Positions 6,846 through 16,126 of a stretch of DNA of 64,000 bases are shown here, in pieces (position 1 is the stretch's first letter; each line of letters starts with the position of its first letter). Location of the stretch: assembly GCA_000447245.1 (NCBI GenBank), contig AUYT01000001.1, positions 1,110,001 to 1,174,000 on the forward strand. The letters are read 5' to 3'. The notes under the pieces were generated by a model. The model searched no databases and had not been told where the DNA came from. It saw only the letters and a list, made by a program, of their open reading frames with translations. The position numbers were made by a program, and so were the translations under genes. Source of the DNA: a candidate division Zixibacteria bacterium RBG-1 (lineage in GTDB: Bacteria; Zixibacteria; MSB-5A5; DSPP01; RBG-1).

Positions 6846-9680
6846 ATGAACAAGATTAAAATTTCAGGCATCAGTCTTCTTTTATTCTCTCTTTTTAATT
6901 TTTCCAACGGAAGCGAAAACCAATTCTCCAGATTTTCTGAATATTATCAGAAGCTCCAAAATTCCAGAGAAGTTTTGGGCTTGTCGGATATTTCTTTCCG
7001 CTTGGAAAGAGATTTTTCTTCAGTCAAATTTCAGCGGGCAGTTGAAACTAATTCATATTACTCCAGTTTCTATGCAGACCCCTGGAGTCCGCATTCAGCT
7101 TACACGGATTTGAAAGTCAATTCGGATACTTTTCCGGCTACTTTTTTTCAGGGTTCTCCGGATATAATAATGTTTGCGGATAAATCTTTTTTGGCGGTCT
7201 GGGAGGATGAGCGGAACGGGGATATGGATATTTTAGCCCAGAAATTCGATTCTTCCGGCACCCCCATTCTTTCCACTCTGGAAGTCAATGATGAGACTAT
7301 TCCGGCTGACCAGTTTCTTGCTTCAGCCGATGTTTCTCCGACCGGAAAAGTGGTGGTCACCTGGGTGGATGGGAAAAATCTGGAAATCAAAGCCCAGAGG
7401 TTGGATAATAATCTGAATAAAATCGGCGCAAATTTTAAAGTTAATTCCGGTCCCAATAATTCTGCCTATGCCCCAGCAGTGACGGTAGCTTCCAACGGAA
7501 ATTTCATCATCACCTGGGAAGATGTTCGTTTCGGGTACAGCATCTATGCCCAGAGATATGACAGCTCCGGATCCGCCATAGGCGGAAACTTTCAGGTGAG
7601 CACGGATGCCGGGTCGTTTCCTCATCTATATCCGGCAATTTCTTCAGACGGAAACGGCGACTTTGTGATTGTCTGGGAAGATTACCGAAATTTTGACGGG
7701 GATATTTATTTTCAGAAATATGATTCGGCAGGTGTGGCGCAAGACAGCAACACCCAAGCCAATTCAGATACCGGCACAGAAGACCAGTATCAGCCGGATG
7801 TCGCAAAAAGTTTTGACGGGAAAATGATTTTTACCTGGGTGGATATGGTGAATGTAAATCAGGATATTTATTTCCAGAGAGCGGACAGCGCCGGGGTCCT
7901 GCAGGGTTTGCCCACCAAAGTCAATTCGGATGCCGGGATTGACCAGCAATGGCAACCGTCCATTGATGCCGATTCCTTAGGAAATTTTATGATTGCCTGG
8001 AGCGATTACCGCTCCTTTCCTGCGATTTATCTTCAAAGATACGACACCATCGGCAGCCCTTTCGGGATAAATATACATATCAGCGACATCGGGCAGAGCC
8101 GAGAACGGCATTCTCCTACTTTATATCTACCCAATTCGGGAGATTTAGTAGCCGGCTGGATGGATTATCGAAATAAAAATTATGATATCTATCTGCAAAG
8201 ATTGACCGCTTCCGGAACCAAAAAAGGAAATAATTTCAGAGCCAATCTGGACCTGACCGGCGCTCAGCAGAAAACTCCCTCTTTGGCAGTCAATTCCAAA
8301 AGGGAGAGTTTTGTGGCGTGGGAGGATTTCCGCTCCGGCAATGCGGATATTTTCTTCAGGCAAATAGACCAGCAGGGAAATTTTGTCACGGCGGAGATGA
8401 AAGTCAGTGACGATACTTCTATTTTACCGCAGCTTAGCCCGGATATCGCCACCGACGATAAAAATACTTTTTTCATAGTCTGGCAGGATTTCAGAAACGG
8501 GTCGAATATTTACGGGCAGTTCTACAACTTTTTGATACCGCTGGGAAATGTTAAAATCAACGAAGATACCTCCACCAACATCCACCAGCATCCTTCGGTC
8601 TCGGGCTCCCAAGCCGGAAAATTCGTAGCGGTCTGGTCGGATAACCGGGACGGGAATTTTAACATCTACGGTCAGAGATATACCAGCTTAGGTGCCAAGG
8701 TCGGCAGCAATTTCAAAGTCAATGATGATGTGGCTCCCAATGACCATTTTTCTCCTCAAGTAGCTTCCGATAGTCTGGGGAATTTTGTGGTGGTGTGGGA
8801 AGATTACCGGGACGTCCAGGTACATATTTATATGCAGGCCTATGATTCTAGCGGCAGTCCTCTGGGGACAAATTTGAGAGTTCAATCTGACAGCAGCAAT
8901 ACTACCCAGATCAGGCCGGATATAGCCCGAACTGTTACTGGAGAATTTGCGGTCTCTTGGCTGGAAACCCGGGCGACAGGAGATTTTATTTTGGCACAGA
9001 GATATGATATCTTAAGACAGGCAGTCGACTCTAATCTAATAATTTCCGATACGGTGGCCCTGAACCCTTTTGCTCCCAGAATCGCCTTAGACAAAAACCA
9101 GACTTTGCTGGTAACCTGGGAAGACAGCCGCTTGGGGCATTCGGATATCTGGGGGCAATTTTTTTACTCTTCCAACGATTCCATGGGTCCGGATTTCAAA
9201 GTCAATCAGGATCTGGGAACGGCTCTGCAGTTTTCACCGGCCTGTGGATTTTCCTCTGATTATGCTTATTTTGTCTGGTCGGATAACCGCAACCCCGGTC
9301 TGGGATTCGATATCTACGCCAATATTTATGTTTACAAGGGAACCGAGGTAAAACCTCCCAAGTCAATTTCCAGCGCCATCCCCAAAGCATTTGCCTTAGA
9401 GCAAAATTATCCGAATCCTTTTAATGCCGCAACTGTAATTAAGTATCATCTGAAAGCCGCCAATTCCTCAAGTAATCAGATTTCTACTTCGCTTAAAGTC
9501 TATAACATCAAAGGGGAGTTAGTAAAAACTTTAGTCCAGCAGAATCAGGCACCTGGAATTTATCAGGTAAGCTGGGACGGAAAAAATGAAAGAGGCCAGA
9601 CTGTATCCACCGGTGTTTATTTTTATCTGCTGGAAGCCGGGGAGCACAAAGAAGCCAAAAAGATGTTGCTTTTGAAGTGA
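6846..9680 (+). CDS. Large secreted repeat protein with type IX-like C-terminal sorting domain
   Basis: 944 residues. A signal peptide (ISGISLLLFSLFNFSNG) is followed from about residue 75 by a dozen or more units of roughly 56 residues. They share the pattern FVVVWEDYRDxxxDIYxQRYDSSGxxxGxNFKVN. The repeats probably form one or more beta-propellers. The C-terminal 90 residues begin LEQNYPNPFNAATVIKY and continue as a FlgD-like Ig fold (LKVYNIKGELVKTL, GIYQVSWDGKNERGQ, STGVYFYLLEAG), ending KKMLLLK. This is the classic type A sorting signal of type IX secretion in the FCB group. It is predicted to be cell-surface or released. No enzyme motif is seen. Confidence 0.88.
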   Translation: MNKIKISGISLLLFSLFNFSNGSENQFSRFSEYYQKLQNSREVLGLSDISFRLERDFSSVKFQRAVETNSYYSSFYADPWSPHSAYTDLKVNSDTFPATFFQGSPDIIMFADKSFLAVWEDERNGDMDILAQKFDSSGTPILSTLEVNDETIPADQFLASADVSPTGKVVVTWVDGKNLEIKAQRLDNNLNKIGANFKVNSGPNNSAYAPAVTVASNGNFIITWEDVRFGYSIYAQRYDSSGSAIGGNFQVSTDAGSFPHLYPAISSDGNGDFVIVWEDYRNFDGDIYFQKYDSAGVAQDSNTQANSDTGTEDQYQPDVAKSFDGKMIFTWVDMVNVNQDIYFQRADSAGVLQGLPTKVNSDAGIDQQWQPSIDADSLGNFMIAWSDYRSFPAIYLQRYDTIGSPFGINIHISDIGQSRERHSPTLYLPNSGDLVAGWMDYRNKNYDIYLQRLTASGTKKGNNFRANLDLTGAQQKTPSLAVNSKRESFVAWEDFRSGNADIFFRQIDQQGNFVTAEMKVSDDTSILPQLSPDIATDDKNTFFIVWQDFRNGSNIYGQFYNFLIPLGNVKINEDTSTNIHQHPSVSGSQAGKFVAVWSDNRDGNFNIYGQRYTSLGAKVGSNFKVNDDVAPNDHFSPQVASDSLGNFVVVWEDYRDVQVHIYMQAYDSSGSPLGTNLRVQSDSSNTTQIRPDIARTVTGEFAVSWLETRATGDFILAQRYDILRQAVDSNLIISDTVALNPFAPRIALDKNQTLLVTWEDSRLGHSDIWGQFFYSSNDSMGPDFKVNQDLGTALQFSPACGFSSDYAYFVWSDNRNPGLGFDIYANIYVYKGTEVKPPKSISSAIPKAFALEQNYPNPFNAATVIKYHLKAANSSSNQISTSLKVYNIKGELVKTLVQQNQAPGIYQVSWDGKNERGQTVSTGVYFYLLEAGEHKEAKKMLLLK

Positions 9681-9777
9681 TTTTTAATTTATCTTAGATA
9701 ATAGGGTTAATGGTTTTTAACTCCTAAGCTACATGATTTAATCTAAAAAAGTATAGCTTTAACTTCAGGGAGGTATT

Positions 9778-11328
9778 ATGAAAAAACTTCTAATGACTTC
9801 AGGGGGAATGCTTTTTCTATTTTTTTTAAGCTTCTCCGACTCTTCATCTACAATTAGCTTTCAGAAGACTGATTATCCGATTGGCAACAGACCGGAATTT
9901 GGCACCGTAGGGGATTTTGACAAAGACGGGGATTTGGATTTAGCAGTGGGGAAGTGGTTTGACGAAAATTTTAGCATTCTCTTTAATGATGGTCAAGGTG
10001 ATTTCAGCAGCATAGTAAATTACCCGGATAGTTCCGGCTGCCTAAATATTTTGGCGGTGGATATTGATAAAGACACGGACTTAGACATAATAACTTCTCA
10101 TTGGTATAATTCTCTGGGAATGGTTGATTCCACTCTTTCACTTTTCTATAACCAGGGAGGTGGAACTTTTTCAGGACCAACCTTAATTCAAACCGGAAAA
10201 GCTCCATTGGCACTTACCAGTCTGGACTTGGAAAATGACGGAGATATCGATTTGGTCACGGCCAACTATGAAGGGGGAGATATTACAATTTTAAAAAATT
10301 TAGGCAGTGAAGCATTCGATACTCCTTTGCATATGGTTCCCGGTTCCCTGCCAACCGACGTGGCTTCAGCTGATTTCGATAATGATGGATTTGCAGATTT
10401 GGTGGTCACCTACCGGGGGGATAATACAGTTTCCATTCTTTTAAATCAGGGAAACGGAACTTTTGCCCCCAAGGTTGATTATGTCTCCAATACCGGACCC
10501 CGTTTTGCAGGTATCTTTGATTTGGACCAAGACGGGGATTTAGACTTGGGAGTACCGGATTTTGATGCTTCCCAGATTTCTGTTTACAAAAATCAGGGTA
10601 ACGGAACTTTTGATACGGCAGTTTATTATCCAACCGGATATCGACCCAATTCCGTTGTTTTTCCAGACTTGGATAAGGACGGAGACCCTGATTTAGCAGT
10701 GTCCAGTTTTTACGATAATTATTTCACCTATTTGGAAGATATAGGCAACGGACAATTTGCCTTCGGATTCGACCAGTTTTCGGGGAATGGACCAATATCG
10801 GCTTTATCCGGAGATTGGAATCAGGATGGATGGGTGGATTTGGCTGTGACCAATACTTACAGCCACAACATTTCAGTTTTTCTCACAATACCCGCCATTT
10901 ATGGTGTCAGGGTCTTAGCCGGGTCAGATGAATTTGGTTATAAAGGCGGAACAGTAAACGTGGAATTTAATCTCAAAAACACCGGGCAGGTCATCGACAG
11001 TTTTCAAGTGACAGTTTCGGATTCTTTGGGTTGGACAATTTCTCCACCTTTATCTCCTGTACAACTAATGCCTGCCCAAGAGGTGTTGGTTTCAGTAGGA
11101 GTCCACATTCCTACCACAGCTTTAGAAGGAACTAAAAATAAAATTACTCTAAGCGGTGCTTCCTTAAGTTCACCAGCTTCACAATCCGCCTCGCTTTATG
11201 TGACAGCTTTGGAGCTATGCGGAGATGTCAACAATGACGGAAAGTTAAACCTGGCAGATATAATTTATTATGTCAATTTTATGTTTAAAGACGGCCCGGC
11301 ACCTTGTAATCTTTTAGGGATTAGGTGA
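9778..11328 (+). CDS. Secreted FG-GAP/VCBS repeat protein with dockerin-like tail
   Basis: 516 residues with a signal peptide (short MKKLLMTSG start, then MLFLFFLSFSDSS). Seven or so FG-GAP/VCBS repeats fill residues 30-370. Each carries a calcium-loop-like DxDxDGDxDL motif such as DFDKDGDLDLAVG and DLDQDGDLDLGVP, which implies an integrin-type beta-propeller. Residues about 375-475 look like an Ig-like domain. The last 40 residues are dockerin-like: CGDVNNDGKLNLADIIYY...NFMFKDGPAPC. A strong AGGGAGG Shine-Dalgarno precedes the ATG. Dockerin tails of this form are common in uncultured FCB lineages, where the partner is generally unknown. Confidence 0.88.
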   Translation: MKKLLMTSGGMLFLFFLSFSDSSSTISFQKTDYPIGNRPEFGTVGDFDKDGDLDLAVGKWFDENFSILFNDGQGDFSSIVNYPDSSGCLNILAVDIDKDTDLDIITSHWYNSLGMVDSTLSLFYNQGGGTFSGPTLIQTGKAPLALTSLDLENDGDIDLVTANYEGGDITILKNLGSEAFDTPLHMVPGSLPTDVASADFDNDGFADLVVTYRGDNTVSILLNQGNGTFAPKVDYVSNTGPRFAGIFDLDQDGDLDLGVPDFDASQISVYKNQGNGTFDTAVYYPTGYRPNSVVFPDLDKDGDPDLAVSSFYDNYFTYLEDIGNGQFAFGFDQFSGNGPISALSGDWNQDGWVDLAVTNTYSHNISVFLTIPAIYGVRVLAGSDEFGYKGGTVNVEFNLKNTGQVIDSFQVTVSDSLGWTISPPLSPVQLMPAQEVLVSVGVHIPTTALEGTKNKITLSGASLSSPASQSASLYVTALELCGDVNNDGKLNLADIIYYVNFMFKDGPAPCNLLGIR

Positions 11329-11376
11329 TTTAAAATCAGATTGACTTCAAGCACAGGAGAAATTATATTGTTCTGA

Positions 11377-12288
11377 TTGAAATACAACAATTTTTTCGGA
11401 AAATTTAAGAAGCCGTTAGGATATTTAATTGTTGTAATCATCTTTTTCTTCCTTCTCAAATCCTTAATTTCCAACTGGCAGGAAATACACTGGGCGGAGT
11501 TAAACTTCAATTTTTTATATCTGATTTTATTCTTCTTTTTTTTCTGCCTGAGCTTCATCTTCGGGGTGTGGGGCTGGAATCTGATTTTGGCCGGTATGGG
11601 ATATAAAATTTCGTTTAAAAAAAGTTTAAAAATAATAGCCGCCTCACAGTTGACCAAATATGTGCCGGGCCGAATCTGGATTGCTTTGGGCCGGGCTTAT
11701 TTAGCGGAAAAAGAGCAGATTTCCAAAAGTAAATCGGTCTCCAGTGTGATTTTAGAAACCCAGCTTTTATTTCTGGCGGCACTGTTTTCTTATTTTGTGA
11801 CCTATGCTTTCGGTTTTTCCCAGAACATTTTGGGCTTGAAAATTCATCCCTTGATTCCGGCAGGTCTAGCCATACTCCTGCTTTATCCGGCCTGGTCAGA
11901 AAAAATGGTAGCGGTCATAGCCAAAATTTTAAAAAGAGAATATTATCCGGCCCATATCGGATACAAAAATTTTCTGGTCATTTTTCTGGTTTATTTGTTA
12001 AACTGGGTGATTCAAGGCCTTGCCTTTTTTTTCCTGCTCAATTCCATCTACGCTTTGAATTTTTCTTATTTGCCTTATATCGTCAGTTCTTATATCTTAG
12101 CCTGGATGATAGGATTTATCGTAATCTTCACGCCCGGTGGACTGGGGATAAGGGAAGGGGCTCTGACTTACTTATTAAAATTCGTGATGCCTCTGCCGGT
12201 GGCGATTGCTTTGAGTTTTTTTTCCAGGATTCTGATTACGGTTTCGGAAATTATTTTTTTGCTGGTTAGCTTAAAAGTCAAGGAGTAA
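11377..12288 (+). CDS. LPG synthase/AglD-like integral membrane protein
   Basis: 303 residues with seven or eight hydrophobic segments. It matches the lysylphosphatidylglycerol synthase transmembrane family (UPF0104, also AglD-like) by the QLTKYVPGRIWIALGRAYL motif near residue 90 and the FTPGGLGIREGALTYLL motif near residue 255. Members act as lipid flippases or polyprenyl-sugar transfer partners; the substrate here is unknown. The start is TTG, the first start codon after an in-frame stop, with AGGAGA rather far upstream. It heads a run of surface-glycosylation genes (methyltransferase, YfhO, two GT2). Confidence 0.85.
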   Translation: MKYNNFFGKFKKPLGYLIVVIIFFFLLKSLISNWQEIHWAELNFNFLYLILFFFFFCLSFIFGVWGWNLILAGMGYKISFKKSLKIIAASQLTKYVPGRIWIALGRAYLAEKEQISKSKSVSSVILETQLLFLAALFSYFVTYAFGFSQNILGLKIHPLIPAGLAILLLYPAWSEKMVAVIAKILKREYYPAHIGYKNFLVIFLVYLLNWVIQGLAFFFLLNSIYALNFSYLPYIVSSYILAWMIGFIVIFTPGGLGIREGALTYLLKFVMPLPVAIALSFFSRILITVSEIIFLLVSLKVKE

Positions 12289-12345
12289 TGGTACGTCTAC
12301 GCTCTGCAAAAATGGTTGAATTAAAAGCGCACCATAAATGGTACC
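12288..12345 (+). repeat. Start-proximal ATGG...CCAT element upstream of methyltransferase
   Basis: An inner unit ATGGTTG...GCGCACCAT (12312-12335) is flanked by direct repeats ATGGTACGTCTAC and ATGGTACCGCTAC. It ends about 20 bases before the GTG start of the next gene and begins in the stop codon of the previous one. Confidence 0.6.
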
Positions 12346-12369
12346 GCTACATGTAAAGAGGCCTGAAAA

Positions 12370-12918
12370 GTGAAATTAAACTTAGGTTGCGGGACGGATA
12401 TTAAACCGGGATATGTTAATCTGGACTTAGTCCCCCTGAAAGGGGTTGATGTGGTCTGCAATCTGGATAATCCGCCTCTGCCGTTCAAAGATAATCAGTT
12501 CGAGGGAATTTACTGTCGGCACGTTCTGGAGCATGTGGATAATTTCCTGCCTTTAATTGAGGAGCTGTACCGGATTTCCAAGCCAGAGGGAATTATCAGA
12601 ATCGAAGCTCCCCATTGCAGTTCCGTTTTAAGTTATACCGACCCCACTCACAGAAGATTTTTCACCTACAATTCCATGCGATATTTCGAAGAGGATTATA
12701 TTTTTAATTTTTACTCCAGAGCCAGGTTCGAAACGGTAAAAGTCAGACTGCAGTTTTCCGGCGGAAAATTTCAATTCTTGAACTATATCTTCGACCCTCT
12801 GGTCAATCTCTTTCCCAACTTATATGAGCGACTCTGGATGTGGCTCTTGCCCGTGGAGAACATTTTTTATATCTTAAGAGTGAAGAAGTCCGCCTATGGT
12901 CAACAATACTCAACTTAA
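12370..12918 (+). CDS. Class I SAM-dependent methyltransferase
   Basis: 182 residues. The SAM-binding motif I is LNLGCGTDIKPGYVNLDL (residues 3-20). Motif II is PLPFKDNQFEGIYCRHVLEHV, and RISKPEGIIRIEAPH follows, typical of the Methyltransf_11 group. The start is GTG, with AGAGG nine bases upstream. The last codons (from about TCC GCC TAT GGT) and the stop codon are formed by a palindromic element spanning 12889-12951, so the native C-terminus may have been rewritten by that insertion. The context suggests methylation of a glycan or glycolipid, which is inference. Confidence 0.88.
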   Translation: MKLNLGCGTDIKPGYVNLDLVPLKGVDVVCNLDNPPLPFKDNQFEGIYCRHVLEHVDNFLPLIEELYRISKPEGIIRIEAPHCSSVLSYTDPTHRRFFTYNSMRYFEEDYIFNFYSRARFETVKVRLQFSGGKFQFLNYIFDPLVNLFPNLYERLWMWLLPVENIFYILRVKKSAYGQQYST

Positions 12919-12951
12919 TAGTATTATTGACCATAAGTTGAGTAAGGCGGA
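12889..12951 (+). repeat. Interleaved inverted-repeat element (A-B-A'-B') carrying a stop codon
   Basis: The outer arms TCCGCCT (12889-12895) and AGGCGGA (12945-12951) enclose two interleaved pairings. A is TATGGTCAA-c-AATACT (12895-12910), which pairs with A' AGTATT-a-TTGACCATA (12920-12935). B is ACTCAACTTA (12908-12917), which pairs with B' TAAGTTGAGT (12934-12943). The TAA of the methyltransferase lies in B. The same architecture recurs at 35850-35899. Confidence 0.75.
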
Positions 12952-12968
12952 TTCGGTCTTTGACCTTT

Positions 12969-12990
12969 GGTTACACCATGGCTTAGCCAT
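12969..12990. repeat. Start-proximal ATGG...CCAT element upstream of YfhO gene
   Basis: GGTTACACC followed by the perfect 13-base palindrome ATGGCT-T-AGCCAT. It is the near-exact reverse complement of 25884-25905 (one mismatch in 22). It ends 23 bases before the TTG start codon. Confidence 0.65.
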
Positions 12991-13013
12991 TTGACTATTT
13001 AAACTATAAACAT

Positions 13014-15410
13014 TTGAAGCCGAAAAAAAAACCAGAGCAGAGAGATTCTGCCGATTTTTTTAAAACTCCCACCTGGTTAGAGAATAACTTGGTGGTCATT
13101 TTCATTTATCTGGCTTTAGCCCTGATTTTTTTCAACAAGATTTTATCCCCCTCCAAAATGGTCTTCGGCACTGACTTTCTGGCGGGTGCCTATATGTCCC
13201 GGGATTTTTTCAAAACTCACTTAGCCGACCTGGGGGAAATTCCCATGTGGATTCCGTATCTTTACGGAGGAATTCCTCTCTACGCCAACGTGGGAGATCT
13301 GTATTATCCTATTTCTTGGATATTGCGTTTACTTCTCCCGGTGCACGTCTATACCGCTTATTTATATATAATTCAGGTCTGGTTAGCCGGAGTATTCACC
13401 TATCTATTTTTAAAACAACTGAAATTATCTTTCTGGCCCCGTTTCTTAGGAGGAATTGCTTACATGTTCACCGGCTTTCTGGTCTCCTTAGTTTACGCCG
13501 GACACGAAGGAAGAATGGCTATCATTTCCTTTTTACCGGCCATGCTCTGGATAATTCATATAGCCACCGAGAAAAGGAAGCTGGTTTATTTTTTGGTAGC
13601 CGGATTAATTTTGGGATTCATTCTTCTGATTCCTCATGTTCAGCTTAATTATTACCTTTTAGCCACGGTCTTCTTTTATTTTCTTTTCAGACTTTATTTT
13701 GTTTATAAGGAGCAGAAAAATTTCTTTTTGGCAGGAAAACTGCTCGGCTATTTTGTTCTGGTCATCGTCCTGGGATTTTTGCTGACCGCAATTTTGTATC
13801 TGCCCTTTTATACCTACATACCTCATTCTCCCCGGGGAGGTGCCGAAGGAAGAGGGTATGAATTTGCCACTTCCTGGGCTTTGAATCCGGAAGAGGTTAT
13901 CAATTTGTTTATCCCGACTTTTTCCGGGATTCTGGATAATTACTGGGGAAGAAATCCTTTTAAACTGCATACCGAATATCTGGGAGCGATTCCGTTTTTC
14001 TTAGCGGTGTTGGCCTTTATTTTTTCCCGTAAGAACAAGACAGTTCTTTTCTTCACGGCGGTATCTCTTTTAGCCCTGACGGTGGCTTTCGGAGGACACA
14101 CTTTTTTATACAAGATCTATTACAATCTGATTCCGGGATTCAAAAAATTCAGAGCGCCATCTCTGGCTTTCTTCGTGGTCTCTTTTTCTTTAGTGGTCTT
14201 AGGCAGTATCGGTCTGCAAAATTTAATTGATAAATTAAGAAATCCGGAGTCAAACCCCAAAGTTCTGCGGCCTTTGTGGATTGTGTGCGGAGTGGTGCTG
14301 CTCCTATGCCTAATTGTGGCCGGTTCCAAAGACACATTAATATCCATGCTGGGAGGACTGGTGGACCAGCAACCCCAGAATCTGACCCGGCTGGAAAATA
14401 ACTACGGCGACTTTGTGGGAGGAAGTTTTAAATTTTTCCTGTTTATCACGGCTTTTACCTTTCTGCTCTATCTATTGCACAAGCGGCTCATCCCTTTGCT
14501 TCTGGTAGGTAGCATCACGGCCGTGCTTTTGGTCGCGGACCTGTGGCTGATTGACAACAATTTCGTCAAAACCATACCGCCTCCTGAAGAAATTTTCTAC
14601 AAAGATGAAATTGTCAATTATCTGGATAAACAGCCGGAAAAATTCAGGGTTTTGCCTTACCAGTACCGCAACGACAATTACCTGATGCTTTACAAAATCG
14701 ACAATATTGCGGGTGAGCACGGCAACCAGCTCCAGAGATACAATGAATTTATCGGTGCTGGCCAGAAAAGGATGGTGGATTTCCACAATCTGGCTTTCTC
14801 CAATTTTCTGAATTTGGCGGGAGCCAAATATGTGATTACCCAAAATCCGGTGGCCCTGCCGGACTTCAAATTAGTCAATCAGGGAACTCTACGAATTTAT
14901 GAAAATACCAAAGTATTACCCAGAGTTTTTTTAGTTTCAAAATATAGGGTACTATCCGAATCTAAAGAGATTATAGACACCTTGCGAAAAACAGAATTCG
15001 ACCCCACCAAAGAAGTAATCCTGGAAGAAGATCCCAAGGTCAGCTTAACCTCCGATAGTTTAACAGGGGAAGCTGAAATTATAGCATATGCTCCCAACAA
15101 CGTTGCCGTCAAAGCCAAATTATCTCAGCCGGGGTTTCTGGTTTTTACCGACAATTTTTATCCGGACTGGAGTGTCTATGTAGACGGTAAGTCAGACAAA
15201 ATCTACCGGGCTGATTACACTTTCCGGGCGATCTATCTAACCGCCGGAGAGCACAGAGTTGAATTTGTCTTTGACAAAAAATATTATAACCAGGGAAAAC
15301 TGATTTCAGGATTAAGCTGGGGTTTTTTACTCTTAACAGTAGGGGGATATTTTATCATAAGCAGAAGAAAAACTCAAAGGGTTGCTGATGGTTCGGCAAG
15401 CTCACCATAA
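13014..15410 (+). CDS. YfhO-family multispanning membrane protein
   Basis: 798 residues with about a dozen hydrophobic segments up to residue 520, then a soluble region and a final membrane helix (LSWGFLLLTVGGYFII). Family features are the early loop GTDFLAGAYMSRDFF...WIPYLYGGIPLYA and the C-terminal block FLVFTDNFYPDWSVYVDGK...YRAIYLTAGEHRVEFVF. In Gram-positive bacteria YfhO proteins help glycosylate lipoteichoic acid from lipid-linked sugars; in diderms the role is unsettled. The start is TTG with no strong ribosome binding site. The last residues (VADGSASSP) are encoded by a dispersed repeat that overlaps the next gene's leader. Confidence 0.88.
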   Translation: MKPKKKPEQRDSADFFKTPTWLENNLVVIFIYLALALIFFNKILSPSKMVFGTDFLAGAYMSRDFFKTHLADLGEIPMWIPYLYGGIPLYANVGDLYYPISWILRLLLPVHVYTAYLYIIQVWLAGVFTYLFLKQLKLSFWPRFLGGIAYMFTGFLVSLVYAGHEGRMAIISFLPAMLWIIHIATEKRKLVYFLVAGLILGFILLIPHVQLNYYLLATVFFYFLFRLYFVYKEQKNFFLAGKLLGYFVLVIVLGFLLTAILYLPFYTYIPHSPRGGAEGRGYEFATSWALNPEEVINLFIPTFSGILDNYWGRNPFKLHTEYLGAIPFFLAVLAFIFSRKNKTVLFFTAVSLLALTVAFGGHTFLYKIYYNLIPGFKKFRAPSLAFFVVSFSLVVLGSIGLQNLIDKLRNPESNPKVLRPLWIVCGVVLLLCLIVAGSKDTLISMLGGLVDQQPQNLTRLENNYGDFVGGSFKFFLFITAFTFLLYLLHKRLIPLLLVGSITAVLLVADLWLIDNNFVKTIPPPEEIFYKDEIVNYLDKQPEKFRVLPYQYRNDNYLMLYKIDNIAGEHGNQLQRYNEFIGAGQKRMVDFHNLAFSNFLNLAGAKYVITQNPVALPDFKLVNQGTLRIYENTKVLPRVFLVSKYRVLSESKEIIDTLRKTEFDPTKEVILEEDPKVSLTSDSLTGEAEIIAYAPNNVAVKAKLSQPGFLVFTDNFYPDWSVYVDGKSDKIYRADYTFRAIYLTAGEHRVEFVFDKKYYNQGKLISGLSWGFLLLTVGGYFIISRRKTQRVADGSASSP
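15388..15408 (+). repeat. Start-proximal ATGG...CCAT element upstream of DPM1-like gene
   Basis: A 21-base unit ATGGTTCGG-CAAG-CTCACCAT, three bases before the ATG of the next gene and inside the end of the YfhO reading frame. Its own ATG is in frame with the downstream gene and would add MVRQAHHK, which is not part of the glycosyltransferase fold. Confidence 0.7.
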
Positions 15411-15411
15411 A

Positions 15412-16125
15412 ATGAAAAGCTTGGTCATCATTCCCACTTATAATGAAAAAGAGAATCTGGAAAAAATTGTGCCAGAGATTTTGAAAATGGACGATTCCCT
15501 CAATATTCTGGTGGTAGATGACAATTCTCCGGACGGGACCGGAGAAATAGCGGACCGAATCGCTGCCAAAAATAACCGGGTTTTTGTCTTACACCGTCCC
15601 GGGAAAATGGGTCTGGGACAGGCCTATATAGCAGGTTTTAAATATGCTTTAGGAAAAGGGTATGATTATATCTTTGAGATGGATGCCGATTTTTCCCATG
15701 ACCCTAAATACCTGCCAGATTTTTTGCATAACATAAAAGAGGCAGATTTGGTCATCGGCTCCCGCTATATAAACGGAGTCAACGTCATCAACTGGCCTAT
15801 GTCCAGACTGCTTTTATCCTATTACGCCAATATCTATGCCCGCTGGGTGACCGGTCTGCCCTTGAAAGACTCCACCGGAGGATTCAAATGTTACCGCCGA
15901 AAAGTTTTGGAATCCATTAATCTGGATGAAGTTCGCTCCAACGGCTACTCTTTTCAAATTGAGATGAGCTTCCGGGCCTGGAAAAAAGGTTTCAGAATAA
16001 AAGAGATGCCCATAATTTTTACGGACCGCAGAGAGGGAAAATCCAAGATGTCCCAAAAGATTGTGCGGGAGGCTGTCTGGATGGTGTGGAGATTGAGACT
16101 GGCTAATTTGCTGGGGAAAATCTAA
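15412..16125 (+). CDS. Dolichol-phosphate mannosyltransferase-like GT2 (polyprenol monophosphate glycosyltransferase)
   Basis: 237 residues, soluble GT-A fold. The family pattern is clear: SLVIIPTYNEKENLEKIVP at the start, VVDDNSPDGTGEIAD, then EMDADFSHDPKYLP (metal-binding DAD near residue 95), GSRYINGV and STGGFKCYRRKVL. This group makes polyprenyl-phosphate mannose or related donors at the inner membrane. The ATG at 15412 is preferred over upstream codons because those translate repeat DNA. The next GT2 gene starts one base after the stop codon, so the two are co-transcribed. Confidence 0.92.
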   Translation: MKSLVIIPTYNEKENLEKIVPEILKMDDSLNILVVDDNSPDGTGEIADRIAAKNNRVFVLHRPGKMGLGQAYIAGFKYALGKGYDYIFEMDADFSHDPKYLPDFLHNIKEADLVIGSRYINGVNVINWPMSRLLLSYYANIYARWVTGLPLKDSTGGFKCYRRKVLESINLDEVRSNGYSFQIEMSFRAWKKGFRIKEMPIIFTDRREGKSKMSQKIVREAVWMVWRLRLANLLGKI

Positions 16126-16126
16126 G

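Noticed and set aside
7148-9390. Several minus-strand frames of 60-100 codons opposite the 944-residue protein
   Set aside because: They are antisense shadows of the repetitive coding sequence, with no domain content.
15382-15411. Ten-codon N-terminal extension of the DPM1-like enzyme (MLMVRQAHHK)
   Set aside because: The codons translate a dispersed palindromic repeat; the family's N-terminus begins at the ATG at 15412.
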